Below, piece by piece: positions 42,688 to 51,565 of a DNA stretch of 64,000 nt. The notes under the pieces are model-generated. The model was not told the origin of the DNA. It saw only the letters and a program-made list of their open reading frames with translations, and searched no databases. This DNA is from Parabacteroides sp. 52. Lineage in GTDB: Bacteria > Bacteroidota > Bacteroidia > Bacteroidales > Tannerellaceae. Both the position numbers and the translations under genes were made by a program. Where the stretch lies: contig NZ_QVMG01000001.1 in assembly GCF_010500925.1 (NCBI RefSeq), forward strand, positions 1-64,000, read 5' to 3'. Position 1 is the first letter of the stretch. The number at the start of each line of letters is the position of its first letter.

Positions 42688-43089
42688 TTAAATAATGATT
42701 TTCCGTAAAGCATACACATGGTATCCTGCACGGCGAAGGAGGGCGGCATAATTTATGGTTTGACGTAAAGAAACATATTCAATCGTTTTCTGCAACTGGT
42801 CAGTACCTCTCAGGCGTATGTCTTGTACCATACGTTGGGCGTTTTTAATAACCCGCAGAGGAGGCAGATAATAAGTAGACTGAACATGCCGACAGGGAGG
42901 CAGGAAGTGATTACTCTTCATGTCCTTATTAAGCACCTCGATACGATGCTGTATGTCGGTCAACGTATTTTTCTCTTTCATGACGGTTTCGCGTTCATGC
43001 ACACGTATAGATTGGCTACTAGCATCCTCTTGTGGGATGAATAGCCAAACAGTCAGAAGCAATCCCCATATGAAAAGAAACTTTTTCAT
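42688..43089 (-). CDS. Small exported protein, function unknown
   Basis: This 133-residue protein has an N-terminal signal peptide (FLFIWGLLLTVWLFI, probable cleavage after DASSQ). The mature part is helical and basic, with two Pro-rich points (FLPPCRHVQ and YYLPPLRVI) and a possible coiled stretch HERETVMKEKNTLTDIQHRI. No family is recognised. One lone cysteine is left in the mature part. It lies divergent from menA with about 90 bp between the starts. Confidence 0.55.
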   Translation of the reverse strand: MKKFLFIWGLLLTVWLFIPQEDASSQSIRVHERETVMKEKNTLTDIQHRIEVLNKDMKSNHFLPPCRHVQSTYYLPPLRVIKNAQRMVQDIRLRGTDQLQKTIEYVSLRQTINYAALLRRAGYHVYALRKIII

Positions 43090-43179
43090 GGCTCAAATAT
43101 ACGATCTTTTAGTATTAGGATAACAACTGAATCTTTTTTTTGTTCTTACTTTGCATTTATTTACGAATGTAAGAGAGAA

Positions 43180-44073
43180 ATGAAACCAATGAAAGAAAAG
43201 AAACCGCTGGTTGCCGCCTGGGTAGAGGCAGCACGTCCGAGAACTTTACTAGCCTCATTCAGCCCGGTATGCATAGGTTGTGTATTGGCCTGGCAGGAGG
43301 GGGTCTTTCAATTCGTTCCGGCTGTTTTATGCCTATGCGTTGCTTTATTGGCCCAGATTGCCAGCAATTTCGCCAATGATTATTATGATTTCAAGAAAGG
43401 GGCAGACCGGGAAGACCGTGTAGGACCGGCACGTGCGGTGGCTTCCGGCTGGATCAGTCCGAAAGCGATGTTCAGAGCCACCTTTCTGACGTTGGGAATC
43501 GCTTGTCTTTGCGGTTGTCTGTTGTTGTTTTATGGAGGGTGGATTCTACTGCCGGTAGGTTTGTTGATGGCTCTTTGTGTATTGGGCTATTCGACAGGTC
43601 CTTATCCGCTTTCTTATTATGGACTGGGGGATGTCTGTGTCTTGCTTTTTTATGGCATTGTACCTGTTTGTTTCACGTATTATGTACAGGCAAATACTTT
43701 TTCTTTCTTGTCGTTCCTGTTGTCGTTGGCTGTTGGTTTTCTCTCTATCAACATATTGGTTGTCAATAATTACCGTGATTATGAACAAGATAAGATATCC
43801 GGCAAACGAACAACGGTCGTTCTCTTTGGGAAAAGGTTTGCTCGTATATTTTATCTGACTAACGGTTTGTTAGCGATTATACTGACCCTTCCTTTTATAG
43901 AGAACGACCGTCGTTTCATTGAAATAGGTTTATCTTTCTTCTTTGCCGTTTTTATTACCCTCTGGTGGCAATTTATTCATTCCGAAGGAGCTGCATTGAA
44001 TAAAATATTGGGAAAAACAGCGATGTCTGTTTTCTTATATGCTTTACTTCTCACAGCGATTCTACTTTTCTGA
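43180..44073 (+). CDS. menA: 1,4-dihydroxy-2-naphthoate polyprenyltransferase
   Basis: This integral membrane UbiA-type prenyltransferase attaches the polyprenyl chain during menaquinone synthesis. The 297 residues with eight or nine helices carry both Asp-rich motifs: NDYYDFKKGADRED (66-79) and NYRDYEQDKISGKRT. The N-terminus AWVEAARPRTLLASFSPV is typical of MenA. ATG codons at 43180 and 43189 are both possible. Menaquinone is the respiratory quinone of Bacteroidales. The gene runs convergent to argF' with only one base between the stop codons. Confidence 0.94.
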   Translation: MKPMKEKKPLVAAWVEAARPRTLLASFSPVCIGCVLAWQEGVFQFVPAVLCLCVALLAQIASNFANDYYDFKKGADREDRVGPARAVASGWISPKAMFRATFLTLGIACLCGCLLLFYGGWILLPVGLLMALCVLGYSTGPYPLSYYGLGDVCVLLFYGIVPVCFTYYVQANTFSFLSFLLSLAVGFLSINILVVNNYRDYEQDKISGKRTTVVLFGKRFARIFYLTNGLLAIILTLPFIENDRRFIEIGLSFFFAVFITLWWQFIHSEGAALNKILGKTAMSVFLYALLLTAILLF

Positions 44074-44074
44074 A

Positions 44075-45028
44075 TCAGAGTCCCAATAAGATCTTCTTTA
44101 AGACGGCCTGGGCAGAGATCTCCCGGTTGGCAGCTTCGGGTATAACAATGCTTTGTGGGCTTTCAATAACCTCGTCTGTCACAATCATATTGCGACGTAC
44201 GGGTAGGCAATGCATGAAATAAGCATCGTTTGTTAGTTTCATCTTTTCAGTATCCACAGTCCAACTCCGGTCTTTACTCAGTACCTGTCCGTAATGAGGA
44301 TCCGCAAAGGCGGCCCAGTTTTTGGCATAGATGAAATCAGCCCCTTCAAAAGCCTTTTTCTGATCGTATTCAACTGTTGCCTTGCCAACAAAAGAAGGAT
44401 CCAGTTCATACCCTTCGGGATGAGTGATAACAAACTCATAGTCTGCGGCATTCATCCATTCGGCAAAACTATTGGGTACAGCCTGAGGCAGTGCTTTGGG
44501 GTGGGGGGCCCAGGTTAAGACTACTTTCGGACGGGCTTTCTTTTTGTATTCTTCAATCGTTATCAGGTCGGCATAACTCTGTAAGGGATGGCGTGTGGCT
44601 GCTTCCATGCTGAACACCGGACGTCCTGCATATTGAATGAATTGGTTCAATATTTTTTCTGTATAGTCTTCCTCTTTATTTTCGAAACGGGCAAAAGAGC
44701 GGACACCGATAATGTCACAATAGGAACCCATCACAGGGATAGCTTCCAATATATGTTCCGGTCTATCCCCATCCATAATAACTCCCCGTTCGGTTTCTAG
44801 CTTCCAGGCTCCTTGGTTTATATCCAAGACCATCGTATTCATTCCCAGGTTCATGGCGGCCTTCTGTGTACTCAGGCGGGTGCGTAGGCTGGAGTTAAAG
44901 AATATCATCATCAGTGTTTTATTCTTTCCCAGTTCTGAAAATTGAAAACGATCTTTTTTTATCTCAAAAGCATCTGTCAGTGCCTGATCCAGATTGCCGA
45001 TATCTTGCACACATGTAAAATTTCTCAT
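44075..45028 (-). CDS. argF': N-succinylornithine carbamoyltransferase
   Basis: This enzyme makes N-succinylcitrulline from N-succinylornithine and carbamoyl phosphate in the Bacteroidetes variant of arginine biosynthesis. The 317 residues show the carbamoyl-phosphate site SLRTR (47-51, in place of STRTR), HPLQSYADL, and HCLPVRRN near the C-terminus. Residue 90 is Pro (GDRPEHI); in published work on the B. fragilis enzyme a Pro at this position sets succinyl specificity, while Glu sets acetyl specificity. It ends an operon-like run with proB and proA, 65 bp behind proA. Confidence 0.93.
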   Translation of the reverse strand: MRNFTCVQDIGNLDQALTDAFEIKKDRFQFSELGKNKTLMMIFFNSSLRTRLSTQKAAMNLGMNTMVLDINQGAWKLETERGVIMDGDRPEHILEAIPVMGSYCDIIGVRSFARFENKEEDYTEKILNQFIQYAGRPVFSMEAATRHPLQSYADLITIEEYKKKARPKVVLTWAPHPKALPQAVPNSFAEWMNAADYEFVITHPEGYELDPSFVGKATVEYDQKKAFEGADFIYAKNWAAFADPHYGQVLSKDRSWTVDTEKMKLTNDAYFMHCLPVRRNMIVTDEVIESPQSIVIPEAANREISAQAVLKKILLGL

Positions 45029-45093
45029 ATTCTTATTTTATTATAAAAGAGACGGCAAGTTAGGAAGAATACAATATATTCACAAGGAAGAAA

Positions 45094-46341
45094 TCAATTT
45101 TCCCGAACTTGTCCATTGCCTTCAATGATATATTTATACGTTGTTAACTCGGGCAGTGCCATGGGACCGCGGGCATGAAGTTTCTGTGTGCTGATGCCGA
45201 TCTCGGCACCAAAGCCAAACTGTGCACCATCGGTGAAAGCTGTAGAGACATTGGCATAGACGCAGGCAGCGTCGACAGTTTGTTGGAACAACCGGATGGT
45301 ATCCGGCGATTCACTGACAATACATTCGCTGTGTTTGGAACTGTATAGACTTATATGATCCAATGCTTCATCCAAGAAAGAAACTGTGCGGATACTCATT
45401 TGGTAATCCAGGAATTCCGTTCCGAAGCTTTTGTCGGTCGCTTCTTGCAGGAGATCATCGGGATAATGTCCGTACAAGGCTTGATAAGCCTCTTTGTCGG
45501 CATGAATTATCACCTTTTTGTCTTTGAGCTTTTGACAGATGAAAGGGAGATCACTCAAACGGTCTTTATGCATAATCAGGCAGTCCAATGCATTGCATAC
45601 ACTGACGCGTCTTGTCTTGGCATTGGTGACAATGGCTTGTCCTTTTTCTTTTTCACCGTTTTTATCAAAATAGGTGTGGCAGATACCTGCCCCGGTTTCG
45701 ATAACCGGTACCCGGGCATGTTCTCTTACATATTGGATCAAGGCACTACTTCCCCGGGGAATAATCAAATCAACTAAACCTACGGCATGCAAGAGCTGGG
45801 TGGTGGCAGCCCGGTCGGGAGGCAGCAAGATACATATATCCGGATTTATCGTGTGTTTTACCAATACCTTGTGGATGACCTCTACCAGGGCCCGGTTAGA
45901 GTTGTCGGCATCGGATCCTCCTTTCAGAAGGCAGGCATTTCCGCTTTTGAGACAAAGGGAGAATACGTCAAGGGTCACATTGGGACGTGCTTCATAGATA
46001 ATGCCGATCACTCCAAAAGGAACCGTTACTTTTTTTATTACCATCTCATTGGGGCATTTACTCTCCATGAGTACTTTTCCCAGAGGAGAAGGCAGGGTGG
46101 CCACCTTTTTCATGTCGTCAGCAATATCTTTCAATCGGGATTCGGTCAACTCCAACCGGTCATATTTCGGATCAGCCAGATCCATACGGGCTAGATCCTT
46201 GGCATTTTCCATCAAGAGATGATCGCAGTTTTGCATCAAGGCTTCAGCCGTTTCTTGCAAGATTTGATTGATTCTCTCGTCCGGAAGCATACACAGGGAA
46301 CGAGAAGCTGTAACGGTTCGTTTAATCAGCTCGTTGATCAT
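45094..46341 (-). CDS. proA: Glutamate-5-semialdehyde dehydrogenase (gamma-glutamyl phosphate reductase)
   Basis: This enzyme performs the second step of proline synthesis: gamma-glutamyl phosphate plus NADPH to glutamate semialdehyde. The 415 residues have the aldehyde-dehydrogenase fold. The catalytic cysteine is in [17 protein letters not shown], and [30 protein letters not shown] and [20 protein letters not shown] are standard. It follows proB by 23 bp on the same strand and precedes argF'. Confidence 0.97.
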   Translation of the reverse strand: MINELIKRTVTASRSLCMLPDERINQILQETAEALMQNCDHLLMENAKDLARMDLADPKYDRLELTESRLKDIADDMKKVATLPSPLGKVLMESKCPNEMVIKKVTVPFGVIGIIYEARPNVTLDVFSLCLKSGNACLLKGGSDADNSNRALVEVIHKVLVKHTINPDICILLPPDRAATTQLLHAVGLVDLIIPRGSSALIQYVREHARVPVIETGAGICHTYFDKNGEKEKGQAIVTNAKTRRVSVCNALDCLIMHKDRLSDLPFICQKLKDKKVIIHADKEAYQALYGHYPDDLLQEATDKSFGTEFLDYQMSIRTVSFLDEALDHISLYSSKHSECIVSESPDTIRLFQQTVDAACVYANVSTAFTDGAQFGFGAEIGISTQKLHARGPMALPELTTYKYIIEGNGQVREN

Positions 46342-46364
46342 AAGCGGTCGATTAATAGTAGTGT

Positions 46365-47438
46365 TTAATCTAAATATAAATAGTCGTAATGCACGAGGGG
46401 CTTCAAGTCGCGTTTGCCTATAAGGGAGACCGCCTCTTTGCTGTCATAGTCGGTACAGCCAACGCCTATTTGCGAACCTTCATCGTTGAATATGCGTACT
46501 ATATCTCCTTTTTCAAAGTCCCCGATGATATGGGTTACTCCCACAAAGAGTATGCTGGTAGCCTGAGGGCAAGACAGGGCTTCCGTGGCTCCCCGGTTGA
46601 TATGTACTTCGCCTTTGGCAAAACCATCGGAATGGGCAATCCATTTTTTAACACTGCTTACCGGTTTGGAAGAAGGAATGAAACGGGTGCATACCATAGG
46701 GTCGTTGGGGTTGAGTAGGAGAGGGAGGATATGGTCTTTTTTACCGTTGGCAATGATTACGGCAATACCTTCATCTGCTACCTTCCGGGCAATGCGACAT
46801 TTAGTAAGCATGCCTCCCCGTCCAAAAGAAGAACGACTGGTTTGTACGTAGGCAGATAGATCTTCCGCATTCGTATCTATTTCACGTATAACCGTACTGG
46901 CAGGATCGGCCGGATCCCCGTTGTATATACCGTCAATATTGCTGAGAATGATTAAGGCGTCCATGTCCATCATCGTGGCAATCAAGCCGGATAATTCGTC
47001 ATTGTCGGTAAACATCAATTCGGTAACCGAGATCGTATCGTTTTCATTCACGATCGGGATAACCTTATTGGCCAACATGACCTCCATACAATGTTTCTGA
47101 TTCAGGTAATGGGTACGGCTACTGAAATTTTCTTTGGTGGTAAGCACTTGCCCACACCGTATACCATGTTCCCGGAAAAGCTCGTAATAACGGTTGATAA
47201 GCTTAGCCTGACCCACTGCTGAATAAAGCTGTCGGGCAGATACCGGATCCAATTTTTTGCCGGCTTTTATCTCACTGCGGCCGGAGGCTACCGCCCCGGA
47301 GGATATCAGAATGACTTCCAATCCAAGACGATGCAACTCGGCTACCTGATCGACCAAAGCAGACATACGTGTTATGTCCAAGGTACCATCCTGCCGGGTC
47401 AATACATTACTGCCTATCTTAACCGCTATTTTTTTCAT
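46365..47438 (-). CDS. proB: Glutamate 5-kinase
   Basis: This enzyme performs the first step of proline synthesis. The 357 residues comprise an amino-acid-kinase domain ([12 protein letters not shown] at 7-18, [25 protein letters not shown]) and a C-terminal PUA domain (about 275-355: [13 protein letters not shown]). Proline feedback inhibition is expected from the family. The start codon overlaps the stop of the acyl-CoA synthetase gene by 4 bp, so translation is coupled. Confidence 0.97.
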   Translation of the reverse strand: MKKIAVKIGSNVLTRQDGTLDITRMSALVDQVAELHRLGLEVILISSGAVASGRSEIKAGKKLDPVSARQLYSAVGQAKLINRYYELFREHGIRCGQVLTTKENFSSRTHYLNQKHCMEVMLANKVIPIVNENDTISVTELMFTDNDELSGLIATMMDMDALIILSNIDGIYNGDPADPASTVIREIDTNAEDLSAYVQTSRSSFGRGGMLTKCRIARKVADEGIAVIIANGKKDHILPLLLNPNDPMVCTRFIPSSKPVSSVKKWIAHSDGFAKGEVHINRGATEALSCPQATSILFVGVTHIIGDFEKGDIVRIFNDEGSQIGVGCTDYDSKEAVSLIGKRDLKPLVHYDYLYLD

Positions 47439-49090
47439 TTTTTGTCTTTGTCTCTGATTTCTACCCGGCGGATCTTGCCACTGATTGTTTTGGGCAGTTC
47501 TTCCACAAACTCTATGACACGAGGATATTTATAGGGGGCGGTTACTTTTTTTACATGCTCCTGTAATTCTTTTACCAAAGCGTCTCCTGCTTTTTCTTTG
47601 TACTCTTTAGACAGGATGATTGTCGCTTTTACTATTTGCCCGCGTATCTCATCCGGTACCCCCGTGATGGCACATTCCACAACAGCCGGATGGGTCATCA
47701 ATGCACTTTCTACCTCAAACGGTCCGATCCGGTATCCGGAGCTTTTTATGACATCGTCAGTACGGCCTACAAACCAGAAATAACCGTCTTCATCCCGCCA
47801 GGCAACATCACCTGTATAATAGTAACCGTCATGACACGTGTTCTTTGTCAACACAGGGTCACGGAAATATTCTTTAAAGAGTCCGAGAGGTTTAAGCTCG
47901 GAGGTACGTACCACAATTTCTCCTTGTTCCCCATCTTCCGTCGGACTGCCGTCCATGCGCAACAGATGTACGTCATATTGTGGGTTGGCTTTACCCATAG
48001 AACCCGGCTTTGGTTCCGTCCAGGGAAAGGTGCATACGGTAAGTGTTGTTTCTGTTTGTCCGAAACCTTCCATCAGCTTTATGCCTGTCAATTTGAGAAA
48101 AGACTCGTAAACAGCCGGATTCAAGGCTTCGCCAGCGATGGTACAATATTCTAAAGAAGATAAATCGTATCGGGTTACATCCTCACGTATCAGGAAACGG
48201 AAGATGGTAGGAGGGGCACAGAGGGAAGTAATCCGGTAGTCTTGTATCATCTGAAGCATATCCGCCGGATTAAACTTCTCATGGTCATAGACAAATACCG
48301 TAGCACCGGCAAGCCATTGGCCATACAATTTGCCCCATACGGCTTTTCCCCATCCGGTATCTGCAATGGTCAGGTGCAGGCTGTCCTTATGCAGGTTATG
48401 CCAATACTTACCGGTAGTGATATGTGCCAACGGATAGGTAAAGTCATGTGCCACCATTTTGGGATTGCCTGTTGTGCCGGAAGTAAAATACATCAGGGAT
48501 ATATCGTCATTGGTATTCACCTTTTCTGGACGCACAAAAGGAGCTGCCTTTTCAATACCTTTATGAAAGTCCTCAAAGCCATCAGGTACATCAGGCCCTA
48601 CGGAAACCAATCTTTTTATAGAGGGTGATTCGGGCATGGCTTCAATGACATGCTTGGTCACATTCTCTTCTCCGACACAAACAATCATTTTGATGTCTGC
48701 TGCATTGTTTCGGTAAATGATGTCTTTCTTTGTCAACAGGTGTGTGGCTGGTATTACCACAGCTCCCAGTTTATGTAATGCAATAATGGAAAACCAGAAT
48801 TCATAGCGACGTTTCAATACCAGCATAACCATATCCCCTTTTCCTATGCCTAACGACTGAAAATAAGAGGCAGTCTTGTCTGTTTGTTCTTTTAGCTCTG
48901 CAAAAGAAAAGTCGTGATGTTCCCCTTTGTCGTTTGTCCAGCAAATCGCTCTTTTGGCAGGTTCTTCTTTTGCCCATACATCCACTACATCGTATCCGTA
49001 ATTGAAATCTGTAGGAATATTTACCTTAAAGTTTTCTTTAAAATCTTCCTGCGACGTAAACGTCGTCTGATCCATGAAACGTTCTAACAT
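47435..49090 (-). CDS. AMP-forming acyl-CoA synthetase (medium-chain type)
   Basis: The 551 residues belong to the ANL superfamily. The ATP motif is YFTSGTTGNPKMVAHD, the A8 region reads GYRIGPFEVESALMTHPAVV, and the catalytic lysine motif KTISGKIRR lies near the C-terminus (A10). The sequence is closest to acetyl-CoA synthetase-like or MACS-type enzymes; the acyl substrate is not known. The HTH-cupin regulator gene is 25 bp upstream, and proB is coupled downstream. The pairing of this type of regulator and synthetase suggests that the regulator responds to the acid or acyl-CoA. Confidence 0.9.
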   Translation of the reverse strand: MLERFMDQTTFTSQEDFKENFKVNIPTDFNYGYDVVDVWAKEEPAKRAICWTNDKGEHHDFSFAELKEQTDKTASYFQSLGIGKGDMVMLVLKRRYEFWFSIIALHKLGAVVIPATHLLTKKDIIYRNNAADIKMIVCVGEENVTKHVIEAMPESPSIKRLVSVGPDVPDGFEDFHKGIEKAAPFVRPEKVNTNDDISLMYFTSGTTGNPKMVAHDFTYPLAHITTGKYWHNLHKDSLHLTIADTGWGKAVWGKLYGQWLAGATVFVYDHEKFNPADMLQMIQDYRITSLCAPPTIFRFLIREDVTRYDLSSLEYCTIAGEALNPAVYESFLKLTGIKLMEGFGQTETTLTVCTFPWTEPKPGSMGKANPQYDVHLLRMDGSPTEDGEQGEIVVRTSELKPLGLFKEYFRDPVLTKNTCHDGYYYTGDVAWRDEDGYFWFVGRTDDVIKSSGYRIGPFEVESALMTHPAVVECAITGVPDEIRGQIVKATIILSKEYKEKAGDALVKELQEHVKKVTAPYKYPRVIEFVEELPKTISGKIRRVEIRDKDKK

Positions 49091-49115
49091 TGTATTAAAC
49101 TATTGATTGTAGTGA

Positions 49116-49670
49116 TTATAATATGATTGCAAGGAAATTTACAATTTCTCCGTCCAAGGCTTTCATCCCATGGGGTAATTCGGAGTTGAAATAGATACTG
49201 TCTCCTGCTTCCAGGATCAATTCTTTCTTGTTGATCTGAAGTAATAAACGACCACTTAAGATCATATTGTATTCTTGTCCGGGATGTGTATTGAGATAAA
49301 TAGGTTCGTTCTCCGGCTTCGGATGTACGGTCACCAGGAATGGGTCGGCTTTTCTTCCTGCAAATCCGGCAGCAAGTGACTGGTATTTATAGGCTTTTGT
49401 ACGTTCAACAGCAATGCCTTTTCCTTTGCGGGTGACAAAATAAGAACTCATCTTGGGTTCGTCACCAAACATCAACGTGGTTAACTCCACATGATAAGCC
49501 TGGGATATCTGATGTAAAACACTGACTGAAATATCTACTGTACCGCTTTCCAATTGCAGGTACTTTTCGGGAGTGAGCTGGCATACTGTTGCCATTTCTT
49601 CCGGAGTAACATCCAGTGCTTCACGAAGCCCCACCAAACGTTCTGCTATCTGCTTTATCTGTTCGTTCAT
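49116..49670 (-). CDS. HTH-cupin transcriptional regulator
   Basis: The 184 residues comprise an XRE-type helix-turn-helix (about 8-68: TPEEMATVCQLTPEKYLQLE, SGTVDISVSVLHQISQAY) and a cupin_2 sensor domain (about 110-184: IYLNTHPGQEYNMILSGRLL, then DSIYFNSELPHGMKALDG). Such regulators bind a small ligand in the cupin barrel. It is the first gene of the synthetase-proBA-argF' run. A perfect 11-bp inverted repeat 56 bp upstream, between the divergent operons, is a candidate operator. It may control the whole amino-acid operon and the divergent proline catabolic genes. Confidence 0.9.
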   Translation of the reverse strand: MNEQIKQIAERLVGLREALDVTPEEMATVCQLTPEKYLQLESGTVDISVSVLHQISQAYHVELTTLMFGDEPKMSSYFVTRKGKGIAVERTKAYKYQSLAAGFAGRKADPFLVTVHPKPENEPIYLNTHPGQEYNMILSGRLLLQINKKELILEAGDSIYFNSELPHGMKALDGEIVNFLAIIL

Positions 49671-49703
49671 TTTCTGTGGATTTATGTGATTGATTTATTT
49701 GGG

Positions 49704-49711
49704 CAAAGATA
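49704..49711 (-). promoter_or_regulatory. Promoter of the regulator-synthetase-proBA operon, -7 box
   Basis: TATCTTTG on the minus strand fits TAnnTTTG, 33 bp before the start codon. Confidence 0.55.
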
Positions 49712-49725
49712 GATATAAAAAAAGC

Positions 49726-49761
49726 AAAAAGACAATGAATCGTTTGTTTTATTGTCTTTTT
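49726..49761. promoter_or_regulatory. Perfect inverted repeat between the divergent proline operons (operator candidate)
   Basis: AAAAAGACAAT and ATTGTCTTTTT are perfect 11-bp arms around a 14-bp centre. It lies just upstream of the minus-strand -7 box, where a dimeric HTH regulator could act on both directions. It could also form a hairpin, but no gene ends here. Confidence 0.5.
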
Positions 49762-49898
49762 ATTAGAAACGAGCGGGCATGAAAAACAATAGCGCATCCG
49801 ATAAAGAAAAGGTGTGAATCATACTTCTTTTTCCAATAAATTTATTAAGTTTATGCGCTAAAGTACATTACGAATAACCTCTATTATCTAAACACAAC

Positions 49899-51530
49899 AT
49901 GAACAACGCTATTTTTAGATTCCCCAACCCGGGAAACGAACCGGTCAAATCCTATGCACCGGGATCAGATGAGAAAAGAGAATTGAAGAAAGCTTTAACA
50001 CAGATATGTACAGAGGAATGGGATATTCCTTTACTTATCGGAGGCAAAGAAGTAAGAACCGGGAACACCGGCAAGGTGGTAATGCCGCATGATCATAAAC
50101 ACGTCTTGGCAACCTATCACAAAGCAGGTGAGAAAGAAGTGCAAATGGCTATTGATGCAGCCATGAAAGCACATCGGGAGTGGTCTGAACTGCCCTGGGT
50201 AGAACGTGCTTCGATCATGTTGCGTATAGCAGAATTGTTCGCAACCAAATACCGTTATTTATTGAATGCTTCGGTGATGATGGGACAAAGTAAAAGTCCT
50301 TTTCAAGCTGAAATAGATGCCCCATGTGAGTTGATAGACTTTTTACGTTATAGTACTTTTTATGCCGGCCAGATCTATGCCGATCAACCTTATTCGGATA
50401 AAGGAATCCTGAACCGGATGGAGTATCGTGCTTTGGAAGGATTTGTCTTTTCTTTGAGTCCGTTTAACTTTACTTCTATCGCTAGTAACCTGAATATGGG
50501 ACCGGCTATGATGGGGAATGTGGCCGTATGGAAACCGTCAACGACAGCTATTCATTCCAATTATCTGTTGATGAAAGTATTCCAGGAGGCCGGCTTGCCC
50601 GATGGTGTTGTCAACTTTATACCCGGTCAGGGCAGTGTGATAGGCAAAGTGATTACAGCCAGTCCGGATCTGGCAGGATTTCATTTTACGGGCTCTACTG
50701 CAACCTTCAACACCTTGTGGCGTCAGATGGGAAACAACCTGGAAACGTATAAATCCTATCCGAAAATTGTAGGTGAAACAGGAGGGAAGAACTTCATTTT
50801 TGTTCATCCGTCTTCTCCGACATTGGAAGTGGCTACTGCTATTGTACGGGGAGCTTTTGAATACCAGGGACAAAAATGTTCGGCTACTTCCCGTGCCTAT
50901 ATACCCAAATCCCTTTGGAAAGAAATAAAAGAGCAGATAGCTGCTCAGTTGAGTGAAATCAAGATGGGAGACCCGCAGGACTTCACCCACTTTTTCAATG
51001 CGGTGATCGACGAAACCTCTTTTGACAACATAAAGAGCTATATCGATCATGCCGGACAAGCTAACGATGCAGAGATTATCTTCGGAGGTAAATGTGATAA
51101 ATCCGTAGGTTATTTTGTTGAACCGACAGTCATTCTGACTACCAATCCGCAATACAAAAGTATGGTGGAAGAGATTTTCGGTCCGGTTATTACAGTATAT
51201 GTATACGACGATAATAAGTACGAAGAAACCCTGGAACTTTGCGACCGTACATCTCCTTATGCCTTGACAGGTTCTATTTTTGCCCGTGATCGTTACGCCC
51301 TTCAGATGGCATTTGATAAACTACGCTACTCGGCAGGTAATTTTTATATCAATGACAAATCGACCGGTGCCGTAATTGCTCAGCAACCTTTTGGAGGATC
51401 CCGTGCTTCAGGAACAAATGACAAAGCCGGAGGGCCGTTAAACCTGACTCGTTGGACCAATGCCCGTTGTATCAAAGAGGCTTTTGTGCCACCAACGCAT
51501 TTCAGTTATCCATTCTTAGGAGAGAAATAA
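49899..51530 (+). CDS. pruA: L-glutamate gamma-semialdehyde dehydrogenase (P5C dehydrogenase)
   Basis: This enzyme oxidises glutamate semialdehyde/P5C to glutamate with NAD in proline degradation. The 543 residues have the long-form P5C dehydrogenase pattern: FPNPGNEPVKSYAPGS start, PFNFTSIASNL, GETGGKNFIFVH with the general base Glu, and catalytic Cys327 in QGQKCSATSRAY. FGGSRASGTNDKAGGP ends the fold. It is followed by proline dehydrogenase on the same strand. Together they run the reverse of the proBA pathway encoded divergently. Confidence 0.96.
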   Translation: MNNAIFRFPNPGNEPVKSYAPGSDEKRELKKALTQICTEEWDIPLLIGGKEVRTGNTGKVVMPHDHKHVLATYHKAGEKEVQMAIDAAMKAHREWSELPWVERASIMLRIAELFATKYRYLLNASVMMGQSKSPFQAEIDAPCELIDFLRYSTFYAGQIYADQPYSDKGILNRMEYRALEGFVFSLSPFNFTSIASNLNMGPAMMGNVAVWKPSTTAIHSNYLLMKVFQEAGLPDGVVNFIPGQGSVIGKVITASPDLAGFHFTGSTATFNTLWRQMGNNLETYKSYPKIVGETGGKNFIFVHPSSPTLEVATAIVRGAFEYQGQKCSATSRAYIPKSLWKEIKEQIAAQLSEIKMGDPQDFTHFFNAVIDETSFDNIKSYIDHAGQANDAEIIFGGKCDKSVGYFVEPTVILTTNPQYKSMVEEIFGPVITVYVYDDNKYEETLELCDRTSPYALTGSIFARDRYALQMAFDKLRYSAGNFYINDKSTGAVIAQQPFGGSRASGTNDKAGGPLNLTRWTNARCIKEAFVPPTHFSYPFLGEK

Positions 51531-51565
51531 TAGTCATTGCCTACTGTCAATTTAAAACGAAGTAT

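Noticed and set aside
47598..48628. Several open frames opposite the acyl-CoA synthetase
   Set aside because: All are shadows of the well-conserved synthetase gene and resemble no protein family.
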